Origin: Kluyvera genomosp. 3
GTDB lineage: Bacteria; Pseudomonadota; Gammaproteobacteria; Enterobacterales; Enterobacteriaceae
Assembly (NCBI GenBank): GCA_002211745.1
Contig: CP022114.1
Span: 1,954,645-2,018,644, forward strand
Length of the DNA stretch: 64,000 nt
Direction of reading: 5' to 3'
Position 1 is the first letter of the stretch; each line of letters begins with the position of its first letter. The notes beneath the pieces were generated by a model that saw only the letters and a list, made by a program, of their open reading frames with translations, did no database searches and was not told the origin of the DNA. The position numbers and the translations under genes were made by a program. Shown piece by piece: positions 31,406 through 46,265 of this stretch.

Positions 31406-31711
31406 ATGAAGCGAAGTGACATTGAGAAAGTGACTGACGAACTTATTGGGCGGGCAGTGTTGTTATTACTCAAGCGTAAGGCGCCGGTAAACTCGATGGC
31501 TCTACTTACCGAACTGCGTTCTCTGCAGGCGATCGAAACCGACGCGAGTCGACGCCGTGTCTATACATCGGTCATTGCTGATATTGAGGCGGTACTGATG
31601 GATAAAAACCAGGAAACGAAGCAGCAAATCACGCGTGGACAGATGGAAGTGGTCCAATCGTTATCGGGTAAAAGCGCAAGCTTAAACTCAGGAAAGGGAA
31701 AAGTGCACTGA
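31406..31711 (+). CDS. ymgA: Small connector protein YmgA-like
   Basis: Intact, 101 residues, predicted helical N-terminal two thirds with a basic low-complexity tail. Shares the fold pattern of the YmgA/AriR family (helix, three-residue turn, helix, DASRRRVYTSVIADIE). Position between ycgZ and ariR supports the name. The GAGAGAG-type ribosome binding site is poor. Confidence 0.8.
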   Translation: MKRSDIEKVTDELIGRAVLLLLKRKAPVNSMALLTELRSLQAIETDASRRRVYTSVIADIEAVLMDKNQETKQQITRGQMEVVQSLSGKSASLNSGKGKVH

Positions 31712-31739
31712 GACCTTACTTTTATTAATGGTGAAAAAA

Positions 31740-32018
31740 ATGAACGCAGCAATGACTCAACAACCCGATATTTACAGCGCGTTACGCGATCATTCTCTGT
31801 CAGACCATTTTCGTCACTCTGGTGAAGTGCTGGCTGAAGAAGCGGTTGTTTTAGGTTCCATCATTCGCCATATTCTGATGCGGGGAGAATGCATTAATAA
31901 TAAAAATATCATTTTATCCCTCGTACAGCGTTTGGAGGTTACCGAAGACATTGTTCAGGCCGACGTGATTAGAAATACGCTGGAGATTGTTGTGGGTCAT
32001 ACCATGGATGATATTTGA
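31740..32018 (+). CDS. ariR: Biofilm/acid-resistance regulator AriR (YmgB)
   Basis: About 92 residues; LSDHFRHSGEVLAEEAVVLGSIIRHIL and NNKNIILSLVQRLEVTEDIVQADVIRNTLEIVV match E. coli AriR, an all-helical dimer of the Hha-like fold implicated in acid resistance and Rcs signalling. ATG 31740 (GGTGA upstream) is preferred to ATG 31728, but the choice is uncertain. Intact. Confidence 0.9.
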   Translation: MNAAMTQQPDIYSALRDHSLSDHFRHSGEVLAEEAVVLGSIIRHILMRGECINNKNIILSLVQRLEVTEDIVQADVIRNTLEIVVGHTMDDI

Positions 32019-32110
32019 ATATAAGGTTCGATAATCGTTAAATATTAAACGGTTGGTCAATAATTCATTATCGACCTTACCCTGTTTCGCCTTCACTGGA
32101 TAACTTCATC

Positions 32111-32670
32111 ATGCGTAGAGACGACTATGTACGGACAAAGCATGCCGATTTTTGGCTTTCGGATAATTATCTCAGGCAGGGACTCGAGAGCATCTTTACC
32201 CAGTTCTCATTGGCGGATGACACAATTCGCTATGTGTTTTTAACCGAACAGAGATACAGTGAAGTTCGCGAATATAATTATGATCTGCAAAAAACGAAAA
32301 TAGTGTTACTGACCGATAGCTCATTCTTTCAATTTCTGAATAACGGGTCGATTTATCAATTTCCAATGCGGTCAAGCATTGAGGAATTGCAGCGGTTTGT
32401 TATTTCAATTGCTGATAAAACAGAAGAGCCGCGAATGTATAAATCGTCGGTTTCCTTAAGCCAACGTGAACGGCTGTTAATTGATTTAATTAAGCAAGGC
32501 AAACGGATCGCCGATATGAGTGAGCTGATGGATCTGCATATCAAAACGGTTTACCAGGCACGCCAGTCGCTGATGAAAAAAATAGGCTGTAGTGGGCCGT
32601 GGATTTGATGCACAAACTGCACAGTGACATCTTCAAAAATTGGCTGGCGGAGAGTCACCGGTTGCATTGA
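32111..32670 (+). CDS. LuxR-type helix-turn-helix regulator in the ymgC position
   Basis: About 186 residues after repair. The N-terminal 110 residues show no family I recognise; the C-terminal domain is a clear LuxR/FixJ HTH (LSQRERLLIDLIKQGKRIADMSELMDLHIKTVYQARQSLMKKIG). As read, the frame stops at 32608 with CSGPWI. Adding one G in the run 32594-32596 continues it as CSGAVDLMHKLHSDIFKNWLAESHRLH. The layout resembles RcsB auxiliary partners (RcsA, BglJ). It occupies the place of ymgC at the end of ycgZ-ymgA-ariR, so it may be the operon's dedicated transcription factor (inference). Confidence 0.8.
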
Positions 32671-32702
32671 GTTTGTTGCTGGCAGGCCGATGAATAAAAA
32701 AA

Positions 32703-32729
32703 GCCCGCGTACTGACGCGGGCTTTTTTT
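32703..32729. terminator. Bidirectional terminator, LuxR regulator/argS
   Basis: GCCCGCGT-ACTG-ACGCGGGC flanked by A7 on the left and T7 on the right; ends both convergent genes. Confidence 0.92.
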
Positions 32730-32744
32730 CATATCTGCATCGAA

Positions 32745-34477
<1,733 letters not shown>

Positions 34478-34688
34478 CGGAATACCTTACGTTTTAGACG
34501 CCGTCACCATGCTGGTTCAGCGCCGGGTGTGGATAAATTAAGGCGGGAGTATACTGCATTTGCCGGATGCCGTCAGCATTGGCCCAACGCCGCCTGAACA
34601 GGGATTAATCGCTTGTCCGCCTCATAGGTTGGTTCAGCGCCAACAACAGGGTAGATTAGCCTTTTCATTGATTAAGAGTAGGGCTGAA

Positions 34689-35254
34689 ATGGCAAACTGG
34701 CAGACGATGGCACAGCTACAGGATATTTCTGCGGATCTCCCGCGTTTCACCGAGGCGCTCAGCGCGCTTGCCCGGCGACTGGGGTTGGATATTGCGCCGC
34801 TCAATGCTGACCACATTTCGTTACGCTGCCATCAGAATGCCACTGCCGAACGCTGGCGAGCCGGTTTCGAGCAGTGTGGTACGCTGCTGTCGGAAAACAT
34901 TATCAATGGTCGTCCCATCTGCCTGTTCAAACTTGATGAGCCGGTCTGCGTCGCGCACTGGCAGTTTACGGTCGTTGAACTGCCGTGGCCGGGGGAGAAG
35001 CGTTATCCCATGAAGGTTGGGAGCATATTGAAATCGTCCTGCCGGGCGAACCGGCGCAACTTAACGCCCGCGCGCTGGCGTTGCTGTCCGATGACGGCCT
35101 GAGCCAGCCGGGTATTTCGGTGAAAACCAGCTCGCCGAAAGGGGAACGCGAACGCTTGCCCAACCCTACCATGGCGGTGACGGACGGCAAGGTGACGGTA
35201 AAATTCCATCCGTGGACGATTGAAGAGATCGTCGCCAGTGAGCAGGCAGTGTAA
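34689..35254 (+). CDS. yecM: Conserved protein YecM (VOC-like fold)
   Basis: About 188 residues matching E. coli YecM (MANWQ...DLPRF...LGLDI.PL.ADHISLRCHQNATAERWRAGFEQCG). The fold is related to glyoxalase/isomerase-type metal proteins: His in DHISLRC and the EHIEIVLP strand are candidate ligands. Function unknown. One C is lost at 35007-35009 (EKRYP-HEGWEHIE). Divergent from argS across 211 bp; precedes cutC. Confidence 0.92.
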
Positions 35255-35328
35255 CAATGTGAGCTAACGCGGGGTCTGTCGCACGGAACAGTGGCATGAT
35301 CGGACGCTGGAGAAAAATGGAGAGAGAC

Positions 35329-36067
35329 ATGGCATTGCTGGAGATCTGCTGTTACAGCACGGAATGCGCGGTTATCGCGCAGCAGAACGGGGCCGACCGC
35401 ATTGAACTGTGCGCCGCGCCGTTGGAAGGTGGTCTGACGCCGTCGTACGGCGTGTTGAGAGCCACGCGCCAACGGGTGACGATACCCATCCATCCCATTA
35501 TTCGCCCGCGAGGCGGTGATTTTTGTTATACCGACGGTGAGTTTGCCGCCATGCTGGAAGATGTTCGCCAGGTGCGTTCGTTGGGGTATCCCGGCGTTGT
35601 GATTGGCGTGCTCAACCCGGAAGGGCAGGTCGATATCCCGCGGATGCGACAAATTATGGTAGCCGCGGGCCGCTGGCGGTGACATTCCACCGGGCGTTTG
35701 ATATGTGTGCAAATCCGCTGCAAGCTGCTGATGCACTGGCGGAATTAGGTGTCACCCGCATACTGACTTCGGGGCAACAGCCATCGGCGGAAAAAGGTAT
35801 TTCATTAATTCGGGAACTAATCGCCCGTAACGATACTCCAACCATTATGGCGGGTGCAGGAGTAAGAGCGAGCAACCTTTCGCTCTTCCTGGAAGCAGGC
35901 GTCAAAGAAGTGCACAGTTCAGCGGGGCAATGGCTGCCCTCCGACATGCGTTATCGCAACCCGGGTTGTCAATGTCAACGGATCCTGAAGCTGATGAGTA
36001 TTCGCGTTATGCCGTCGACGGCGCGGCAGTGGCCGCAATGAAAGCGATCATCACGCAGCATGAGTAG
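35329..36067 (+). CDS. cutC: CutC family protein
   Basis: TIM-barrel protein of about 246 residues: [45 protein letters not shown] and TFHRAFDMC are typical. Historically linked to copper tolerance in E. coli, although that effect was later ascribed to a neighbouring small RNA. Two bases are lost: CC 35670-35671 ([13 protein letters not shown]) and TT 35966-35967 (NPG-LSMSTD). GGAGAG precedes the start. In E. coli torYZ lie just beyond this gene; here a terminator and an ERIC element do. Confidence 0.93.
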
Positions 36068-36119
36068 CTAACGTTTTTTACCGCGCGTCATATCGCCCAA
36101 TATGATGCTTGCTTGTACC

Positions 36120-36152
36120 AGGCCCCTGCCCATTAAACAGGGGCCTTTTTTT
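36120..36152. terminator. Terminator after cutC
   Basis: AGGCCCCTG/CAGGGGCCT stem, loop CCCATTAAA, then T8 on the plus strand. Confidence 0.92.
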
Positions 36153-36153
36153 C

Positions 36154-36271
36154 TCCGTCATATTTCAACCTGCCACTGCGTTGGCTTTCCTCGCTCGCCC
36201 CAGTCACGTACTGATGTACGCTCCAGGGGACTCGCTGCGTCGCCGCCTTGTTGCAGGCTGAAATATTTAGG
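36154..36271. repeat. ERIC (IRU) intergenic repeat
   Basis: An imperfect long palindrome of about 118 bp containing the reverse complement of the ERIC core: GTTGGCTTTCCTCGCTCGCC, CCCAGTCACGTACTGATGTA, CTCCAGGGGACTCGCTGCG. Outer arms TATTTCAACCTGC and GCAGGCTGAAATA pair. Slightly shorter than the 127-bp consensus. Sits between cutC and the convergent cmoB. Confidence 0.88.
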
Positions 36272-36301
36272 AGAAAATGTGCCTGGGAACGGAAAATAGG
36301 G

Positions 36302-38048
<1,747 letters not shown>

Positions 38049-38444
38049 CTAATGAAGGGAGAAAACCAACTCCCACGGCATATACCAGAGGTTCGCCAGC
38101 ACCATTAGCAACAGCGAAATGTAGGTTGCGCTCATGCCGGAGCGCCGCCAACGGAAGAGGCGATGATGGAATCCATAATAGTGCATCAGCCGCCCGGCCA
38201 GCAGCAACAGGCCGCAAATGTGCACCATCCAGGTCTCAGCGCCGTTCATTTCCATAAACAGCAGCAGTACCACGCCAATGGGGATGTATTCCACCGCGTT
38301 GCCGTGAATGCGGATGGCGCTCTGCAGCTCGCTAAAGCCGCCGTCACCGTAGGCAACGCGGTACAGCATACGCAGGCGAACGACATCAAAGGAAAACTTT
38401 ATCAGCAACAATGCCGCCAGCACGGCATACAACGCGCTAACCAT
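38049..38444 (-). CDS. yecN: MAPEG-family inner-membrane protein YecN
   Basis: Intact, 131 residues with four hydrophobic helices; the MAPEG motif region HGNAVEYIPIGVVLLLFME (E-x-x-P) is present. Family of membrane glutathione transferases; the function of YecN itself is unknown. RBS AAGGGAG seven bases before ATG 38444. Confidence 0.93.
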   Translation of the reverse strand: MVSALYAVLAALLLIKFSFDVVRLRMLYRVAYGDGGFSELQSAIRIHGNAVEYIPIGVVLLLFMEMNGAETWMVHICGLLLLAGRLMHYYGFHHRLFRWRRSGMSATYISLLLMVLANLWYMPWELVFSLH

Positions 38445-38495
38445 ACAAACTCCCTTTCTGTTGGCAGATGGCACTCATTATCATAGGTAGGAACG

Positions 38496-39313
38496 TCAGA
38501 AAAGAGAAGATTGTTGTGGTATTGCCGGCGCCTCGCCGAGGTCGGGAAGGGCGGCGCGCAGCGTATTCCACAAAGCGTCTACCAGCTCGGGCGCCTGGGC
38601 GATATCCGGCGTATGCAGGAACAAATAGGGCGTGGCGGTTTGCTGCCATAGCGGCAATTTTTCCAGCCACGGTGTAAACATCGCCAGATTTTGCGCCATA
38701 TTATCGCTGCCGATAAAGCGCACCATCGGCTGCCCGGCGGTGACCACGGCGTGCACCGGCACCTTCGGCTTTTTACGCTGTGCCTCGATGATAGCTTCAT
38801 TGTGCGGGATCGCGGCATGCACCGGGCGGCTGTCGAGAATCACGCGATTCACCCGCGTTCGTGCAGGCCACGATTAAGCTGCCGTTCTTCATCCCCTTTA
38901 CTGAAAAAGCCAGGATGACGAACTTCCACGCCGTAATGGAAATCTTTCGGCAGGCCGTCGAGGAAAGCCCATAGCGCGGGGAGGTCACGCGGCCCAAAGG
39001 TCGCGGGAAGCTGTAACCAATACTGGCCAATCCGCCCGGCGAGCGGCGATAGCCGCTGGAAAAATTCCAGCGTGAGATCGTCACACTGGCGCAGCGCTGC
39101 CTGATGTGAAATGGTCGCCGGAAACTTAAAGCAGAAACGGAAGTTATCGTCCGTCTGCGCCTGCCAGCGGGCGACGATCTCGGCTTTTGGCAGCGCATAC
39201 AGCGTCGTATTGCCCTCTACGCAATTGAAGAAGCGAGCATACTGTTCAAGGCTGGTAATACCCAGTCGCCCCCATTTCGGGTGCGACCATTGGGGAAGCC
39301 CTAGATAAATCAT
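38496..39313 (-). CDS. yecE: DUF72 family protein YecE
   Basis: 272 residues after repair, TIM-barrel DUF72: [17 protein letters not shown] at the N-terminus and [15 protein letters not shown] are diagnostic. Function unknown. One base lost at 38852-38854 (LHERG-VNRVILD). The start overlaps the yecD stop by four bases (ATGA on the minus strand). Confidence 0.93.
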
Positions 39314-39876
39314 AAGGCGGCCAGGATCTCCTCGGTGCTGCGAACCCGGGCGATGCGCGGGAAGATGTGCGTCATGCTGCCCTGATGCTGTTCAGCGGAA
39401 GCGGCGCTGCACGCGTCTTCGGCGATGATCAGATTAAAGCCCAGCTCCCAGGCGTTACGTGCGGTCGACTCGACGCCGATGTTGGTCGAAATGCCGCACA
39501 GAATAATGGTGTCAATGCCGCGACGACGCAGCTGCATCTCAAGATCGGTGCCGTAGAAGGCACCCCACTGGCGTTTGGTCACTTCAATATCGCTGTCCTG
39601 TTTACCCAGTTCCGCTGGGTAGGTCCACCAGTTGTCCGGCAGCGCTTTTGCCGGGGCCTGCGCGTCAACCGGTTGTTTTAACGCTTCGGCAAAGTCGGCG
39701 GACCAGCCCACGCGAACCATCACCACCGGCGCAGAGGCGGCGCGGCATTTTTCGGCTAAACGCGCGGCGCGTGCCACGACGTCGCTCGCGGTATGCGGGC
39801 CGCCGGCGAATGGCAGAATACCTTCCTGCAAGTCAATGACGACAAGAGCGGTTTTGTTTGCGACTAAATTCAGCAT
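39310..39876 (-). CDS. yecD: Isochorismatase-family hydrolase YecD
   Basis: Intact, 188 residues from ATG 39876 (AGAGGAA upstream). Triad: Asp in [11 protein letters not shown], Lys in [16 protein letters not shown], and the position of the nucleophile Cys in [15 protein letters not shown], where the cysteine precedes GIS and the usual site holds Asn-Ile, as in E. coli YecD; activity is therefore uncertain. In tandem with yecE. A second isochorismatase-like gene lies at 26.0 kb. Confidence 0.92.
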   Translation of the reverse strand: MLNLVANKTALVVIDLQEGILPFAGGPHTASDVVARAARLAEKCRAASAPVVMVRVGWSADFAEALKQPVDAQAPAKALPDNWWTYPAELGKQDSDIEVTKRQWGAFYGTDLEMQLRRRGIDTIILCGISTNIGVESTARNAWELGFNLIIAEDACSAASAEQHQGSMTHIFPRIARVRSTEEILAAL

Positions 39877-40011
39877 GGTTTTTCCTCTGTAAGCGGGCTG
39901 TCGGGGCATACCTTACAATCGTCGCCAGGTGATCGAATGGATAATTATTGTTAATTTTTGTGAGCGTAAGCAATAAGCGTTCAGCAAACAGGCGTATAAA
40001 CCGCACTGGGC

Positions 40012-40040
40012 TTATCGTCAGCGAGAATTTCCAGTATAAT
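40012..40040 (+). promoter_or_regulatory. Likely sigma-70 promoter of aspS
   Basis: TTATCG (40012-40017), 17-base spacer and a perfect TATAAT (40035-40040), about 100 bases before aspS. Confidence 0.7.
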
Positions 40041-40141
40041 AGCCCCTTTTTTCATCCAGTAGTGACATTCAGCTAAAGCTGCGACAGTAACGCCTGCAGG
40101 GCAGGCGACAATCCGCCGACGGCTAAGTTAAGGGATATCTC

Positions 40142-41928
40142 ATGCGTACAGAATATTGCGGACAGCTTCGACAGTCCCACGTTGGGCAGCAGGTGACTCT
40201 GTGTGGTTGGGTCAACCGCCGTCGTGATCTCGGTAGCCTCATTTTTATCGATATGCGCGACCGTGAAGGCATCGTACAGGTGTTCTTCGATCCGGACCGT
40301 GCGGATGCGTTGAAGTTAGCCTCTGAACTGCGTAATGAGTTCTGCATTCAGGTAACCGGCACCGTTCGTGCGCGCGACGAAAAGAACATCAACGCGGATA
40401 TGGCAACCGGCGCTATCGAAGTTCTGGCTTCCGATCTGGTTATCATCAACCGTTCAGAATCACTGCCGCTGGACTCTAACCACGTCAACACCGAAGAAGC
40501 GCGTCTGAAGTACCGCTACCTCGATCTGCGTCGTCCGGAAATGGCTCAGCGCCTGAAAACTCGCGCTAAAATCACCAGCTTCGTGCGCCGCTTTATGGAC
40601 GATCACGGTTTCCTCGATATCGAAACCCCGATGCTGACCAAAGCGACCCGGAAGGCGCGCGCGATTACCTGGTACCGTCTCGCGTTCACAAAGGTAAATT
40701 CTACGCGCTGCCACAGTCGCCTCAGCTGTTCAAACAGCTGCTGATGATGTCCGGTTTCGACCGCTATTATCAGATTGTAAAATGCTTCCGTGACGAAGAT
40801 CTGCGTGCTGACCGTCAGCCTGAATTTACCCAGATCGACGTGGAAACTTCCTTCATGACAGCCCCGCAGGTGCGTGAAGTGATGGAAGCGATGGTGCGTC
40901 AGCTGTGGCTGGAAATTAAAGGCGTGGATCTGGGCGACTTCCCAATCATGACCTTCGCCGAAGCCGAACGCCGTTACGGTTCCGACAAACCGGACCTGCG
41001 TAACCCGATGGAGCTGGTGGACGTTGCTGACCTGCTGAAAGACGTGGAATTCGCGGTCTTCTCCGGCCCGGCAAACGATCCGAAAGGCCGCGTAGCTGCG
41101 CTGCGCGTACCGGGCGGTGCTGCGCTGACCCGTAAGCTGATCGACGAATACGGCAACTTTGTGAAGATCTACGGTGCGAAAGGCCTGGCATACATCAAAG
41201 TCACCGAACGCGCCAAAGGTCTGGAAGGCATCACCAGCCCGGTCGCTAAATTCCTGACCGCCGACATCATTGAAGCTATCCTTGAGCGCACTGGCGCGCA
41301 GGACGGCGACATGATCTTCTTCGGCGCGGATAACAAGAAAGTGGTTGCCGACGCGATGGGCGCGCTGCGCCTCAAGCTGGGTAAAGACCTGAATCTGACC
41401 GACGAAACGATGTGGGCGCCGCTGTGGGTTATCGACTTCCCAATGTTTGAAGACGACGGTGAAGGCGGCTTGACCGCGATGCACCACCCGTTCACCTCGC
41501 CGAAAGACATGACCGCCGAAGAACTGAAAGCGGCACCGGAAGACGCAGTCGCCAACGCCTACGATATGGTGATCAACGGCTACGAAGTGGGCGGCGGTTC
41601 TGTGCGTATTCACCGTGGCGACATGCAGCAGACCGTGTTCGGTATTCTCGGCATCAACGAACAAGAGCAGCGCGAGAAGTTTGGCTTCCTGCTGGACGCG
41701 CTGAAGTACGGTACGCCGCCGCACGCGGGTCTGGCATTCGGTCTCGACCGTCTGACCATGCTGCTGACCGGCACCGACAACATCCGTGACGTTATCGCTT
41801 TCCCGAAAACGACCGCGGCTGCCTGCCTGATGACCGAAGCGCCAAGCTTCGCCAATCCGGCCTCTCTGGGCGAGCTGGGTATCCAGGTTGTGGCAAAAGA
41901 GCCGAAAGCGTCGGCGGAGAACGAGTAA
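40142..41928 (+). CDS. aspS: Aspartyl-tRNA synthetase
   Basis: Class II aminoacyl-tRNA synthetase, about 595 residues. N-terminal OB-fold anticodon domain ([24 protein letters not shown]), motif 2 [18 protein letters not shown], the bacterial GAD insertion, and motif 3 [27 protein letters not shown]. Essential. One C is missing at 40647-40649 ([18 protein letters not shown]), again pointing to sequencing error. nudB starts two bases after the stop. Confidence 0.96.
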
Positions 41929-41929
41929 C

Positions 41930-42370
41930 ATGCTATTCAAGCAGCCCGTCTCTATTCTGGTGGTCATTTATGCCCAGGACAGTAAACGGGTGCTGATGCT
42001 GCAGCGACGCGATGACCCGAGTTCTGGCAGTCGGTTACCGGCAGCCTGGAAGCGGGGGAAACCGCGTCGCAGGCCGCCATGCGTGAAGTAAAGGAAGAGG
42101 TCACCATTGACGTTGTTTCTGAGCAACTGACCTTGATGGACTGTCAGCGCACGGTGGAGTTTGAAATTTTTCAACATTTACGACATCGCTATGCCCGGGC
42201 GTGGTGCGCAATACGGAATCCTGGTTCTGCCTTGCGCTGCCCACGAACGGGAGATTGTGTTCACTGAACACCTGGCCTACCAATGGCTCGATGCGCCCGT
42301 TGCGGCTGCGCTGACCAAGTCGTGGAGTAACCGGCAGGCGATTGAAGAATTTGTCATTAACGCTGCCTGA
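41930..42370 (+). CDS. nudB: Dihydroneopterin triphosphate diphosphatase NudB
   Basis: About 147 residues; Nudix hydrolase of folate synthesis, second step after FolE. The Nudix box reads [21 protein letters not shown]. Three bases are lost: G 42019 ([11 protein letters not shown]), C run 42194-42196 ([13 protein letters not shown]) and C 42244 ([15 protein letters not shown]). The last Nudix helix and tail [15 protein letters not shown] match E. coli. Between aspS and yebC, as in E. coli. Confidence 0.93.
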
Positions 42371-42398
42371 TAGGGCAAAGTTTTTTGGAGATATTTTT

Positions 42399-43142
42399 AT
42401 GGCAGGTCATAGTAAATGGGCCAACACCAGACATCGTAAAGCGGCGCAGGATGCAAAGCGCGGCAAAATTTTCACCAAGATCATTCGTGAGCTGGTGACG
42501 GCGGCCAAACTGGGCGGCGGCGATCCGGATGCTAACCCGCGTCTGCGTGCGGCGGTGGATAAAGCACTGTCCAACAACATGACCCGTGACACCCTTAACC
42601 GTGCCATTGCGCGCGGTGTGGGCGGTGATGAAGACTCGAATATGGAGACCATCATCTATGAAGGTTACGGTCCTGGCGGCACGGCGGTGATGATTGAATG
42701 TCTGTCCGATAACCGTAACCGTACCGTTGCGGAAGTGCGTCACGCGTTCAGCAAAACTGGCGGCAACCTGGGAACTGACGGTTCCGTTGCTTACCTGTTC
42801 AGCAAAAAAGGCGTGATCTCTTTTGAGAAAGGCGACGAAGACGTCATCATGGAAGCAGCGCTGGAAGCCGGTGCAGAAGACGTGGTGACCTTCGATGACG
42901 GCGCGATTGACGTTTACACCGCGTGGGAAGAGATGGGCAAAGTGCGCGACGCGCTGGAAGCCGCAGGTCTGAAAGCTGACGCCGCTGAAGTCTCAATGAT
43001 TCCGTCGACCAAAGCGGACATGGACGCGGAAACCGCGCCGAAGCTGCTACGTCTTATCGACATGCTGGAAGACTGTGACGACGTTCAGGAAGTCTACCAC
43101 AACGGTGAAATCTCTGACGAGGTTGCTGCTACCTTAGAATGA
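42399..43142 (+). CDS. yebC: YebC/PmpR family transcriptional regulator
   Basis: Intact, 247 residues, beginning [23 protein letters not shown], the family signature. YebC-family proteins act as DNA-binding regulators or, as shown more recently, translation factors for proline runs. TTGGAG precedes ATG 42399. Upstream of ruvC, the usual synteny. Confidence 0.95.
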   Translation: MAGHSKWANTRHRKAAQDAKRGKIFTKIIRELVTAAKLGGGDPDANPRLRAAVDKALSNNMTRDTLNRAIARGVGGDEDSNMETIIYEGYGPGGTAVMIECLSDNRNRTVAEVRHAFSKTGGNLGTDGSVAYLFSKKGVISFEKGDEDVIMEAALEAGAEDVVTFDDGAIDVYTAWEEMGKVRDALEAAGLKADAAEVSMIPSTKADMDAETAPKLLRLIDMLEDCDDVQEVYHNGEISDEVAATLE

Positions 43143-43176
43143 GGTGGCTGAACCCTAACATAACAGGAGATGCGTG

Positions 43177-43696
43177 ATGGCTATTATTCTCGGCATTGAC
43201 CCGGGTCGCGCATCACCGGTTATGGCGTGATTCGCCAGGTGGGTCGTCAGTTGACTTACCTCGGTAGCGGTTGTATTCGCACCAAAGTCGAGGATCTCCC
43301 GTCGCGTCTGAAGTTGATTTACGCGGGCGTGACGGAGATTATCACCCAGTTCCAGCCGGACTATTTCGCGATAGAACAGGTCTTTATGGCGAAAAACGCC
43401 GACTCGGCGCTTAAGCTGGGGCAGGCGCGCGGGGTGGCGATTGTCGCCGCCACCAACCAGGAACTGCCGGTGTTTGAGTACGCCGCCGTCAGGTCAAACA
43501 GACCGTGGTGGGTATCGGTAGCGCGGAAAAAAGCCAGGTTCAGCATATGGTGCGCACGTTGCTCAAACTGCCCGCCAACCCGCAGGCTGATGCCGCGGAT
43601 GCGCTGGCTATCGCCATTACCCACTGCCACGTCAGCCAGAACGCCATGCAGGTGAGTGACGCCAGGTTGAATTTAGCGCGTGGGCGGTTACGATAA
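43177..43696 (+). CDS. ruvC: Holliday junction resolvase RuvC
   Basis: About 173 residues. Catalytic acids visible: Asp in [10 protein letters not shown], Glu in [11 protein letters not shown], and Asp-Asp in [12 protein letters not shown]. Cuts Holliday junctions held by RuvAB. Two bases are lost: T at 43206 ([10 protein letters not shown]) and CC 43486-43487 ([13 protein letters not shown]). AGGAGA upstream. yebB, found between ruvC and ruvA in E. coli, is absent. Confidence 0.95.
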
Positions 43697-43708
43697 TCAC
43701 AAATGAGG

Positions 43709-43724
43709 CTGGATAAACATCCAG
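43709..43724. promoter_or_regulatory. LexA (SOS) operator of ruvAB
   Basis: CTGGATAAACATCCAG fits CTG-N10-CAG with strong dyad symmetry, about 55 bases before ruvA. Because the dyad is followed by T7, it also looks like a terminator for ruvC and may do both jobs. Confidence 0.85.
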
Positions 43725-43777
43725 CCTTTTTTTATGATAGTACATTACCTTTTCAGCCCTTAACGCAGGAGCGTCAC

Positions 43778-44388
43778 GTGATAGGCAGACTCAGAGGCAT
43801 CATTCTCGAAAAACAACCCCGCTGGTCCTTCTGGAAACCGGCGGCGTCGGCTATGAAGTGCATATGCCCATGACCTGTTTTTACGAGCTGCCGGAAGCCG
43901 GGCAGGAAGCGATTGTCTTTACCCACTTCGTGGTGCGTGAAGACGCGCAGTTGCTGTACGGTTTCAACAACAAACAGGAACGTACCCTGTTTAAAGAGCT
44001 GATTAAAACTAACGGCGTCGGCCCGAAGCTGGCGTTGGCTATTCTCTCCGGTATGTCGGCGCAGCAGTTTGTCAACGCGGTCGAGCGTGAAGAGCTGGGC
44101 GCACTGGTCAAGCTGCCGGGGATTGGCAAGAAAACCGCCGAGCGTCTTATCGTCGAGATGAAAGACCGCTTCAAAGGCCTGCACGGCGACCTCTTTACGC
44201 CAGCCGCCGATTTGGTACTGACCTCACCGGCTGGCCCGGAGAGCGACGACGCCGAGCAGGAAGCGGTTGCCGCGCTGGTAGCGCTGGGCTATAAACCTCA
44301 GGAAGCCAGCCGGATGGTGAGCAAAATTGTCCGTCCGGACGCCAGCAGCGAAACATTGATCCGCGAAGCGCTCCGCGCAGCGCTATGA
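43778..44388 (+). CDS. ruvA: Holliday junction DNA helicase subunit RuvA
   Basis: 203 residues after repair. Starts GTG 43778 (GCAGGA upstream), as in E. coli. OB-fold domain I, then the double helix-hairpin-helix domain ([36 protein letters not shown]), then domain III that contacts RuvB. One C is lost at 43817-43820 (EKQP-PLVLLE). SOS-regulated with ruvB. Confidence 0.95.
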
Positions 44389-44393
44389 GGTAA

Positions 44394-45407
<1,014 letters not shown>

Positions 45408-45408
45408 T

Positions 45409-45475
45409 GCCTGATGGCGCTTCGCTTATCAGGCCTACGGGATTGTGTAGGCCCGGTATGCGAAGCGACGCCGGG
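45409..45475. repeat. REP pair (BIME-like) between ruvB and znuB
   Basis: Two REP-type palindromes head to head: GCCTGATGGCGCTTCGCTTA (with TCAGGCCTAC following) and, inverted, GGTATGCGAAGCGACGCCGG. Located between the convergent ruvB and znuB stops, a typical place for REP elements that stabilise mRNA ends or bind gyrase. Confidence 0.85.
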
Positions 45476-45479
45476 AAAA

Positions 45480-46265
45480 TCAGGCGGCCGCTTTCTTCGT
45501 CATACTCAGAATAAACAGTAGCGCCGCGCACAGCACCACGGAAGGGCCGGCTGGCGTATCGTAAAACGCTGAGAAGGTTAGCCCACCGGTTACCGCAATC
45601 ATCCCAACACCCACCGCAATCCCCGCCATCTGCTCTGGCGTACGGGCGAAGCGACGTGCCGTCGCGGCTGGAATAATCAGCAGCGAGGTGATAATCAGCG
45701 CCCCGACAAACTTCATCGCCACGCCGATGGTCAGCGCTGTCACCAGCATCAGCAGCAGCTTAACCCGCTGTAGCTTCACGCCGTCGACAAACGCCAGATC
45801 CGGGCTGATGGTCATCGACAGCAGATTACGCCATTGCCAGAACAGAATTGCCAGCACCACAATCACGCCGAGCGCGATCGAGATAAGATCCTGCGGGGTG
45901 ACCGCCAGCAGGTCGCCAAACAGGTAGGCCATCAGGTCGACGCGGATGTTCGACATCAGACTGACTACCACCAGGCCAAGTGACAGCGCGCTGTGCGCCA
46001 TAATGCCGAGCAGGGTATCCACCGCCAGGTGAGGGCGCTTTTCCAGCCACACCAGCCCCGCCGCTAGCAGCAGCGTCACGGCGATGACCGCATAAAACGG
46101 ATTCACGTCGAGCAGTAAACCAAAAGCGACACCCAGCAGGGAAGCATGCGCCAGGGTATCGCCAAAATAGGACATACGACGCCAGACCACAAATGAGCCT
46201 AACGGGCCGGCAGCACACGCCAGCATCATTCCGGCAAGCCAACCGGGAAGTAAAATTTCAATCAT
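45480..46265 (-). CDS. znuB: Zinc ABC transporter permease ZnuB
   Basis: Intact, 261 residues with about seven membrane helices (ABC-3 permease family): [45 protein letters not shown]. Inner-membrane channel of ZnuABC. The start overlaps the znuC stop by four bases. Confidence 0.96.
   Translation of the reverse strand: MIEILLPGWLAGMMLACAAGPLGSFVVWRRMSYFGDTLAHASLLGVAFGLLLDVNPFYAVIAVTLLLAAGLVWLEKRPHLAVDTLLGIMAHSALSLGLVVVSLMSNIRVDLMAYLFGDLLAVTPQDLISIALGVIVVLAILFWQWRNLLSMTISPDLAFVDGVKLQRVKLLLMLVTALTIGVAMKFVGALIITSLLIIPAATARRFARTPEQMAGIAVGVGMIAVTGGLTFSAFYDTPAGPSVVLCAALLFILSMTKKAAA

Noticed and set aside
40603-41967. 454-residue open frame on the minus strand
   Set aside because: Lies fully antisense to aspS, whose protein is unmistakable; a long shadow frame in GC-biased coding DNA.
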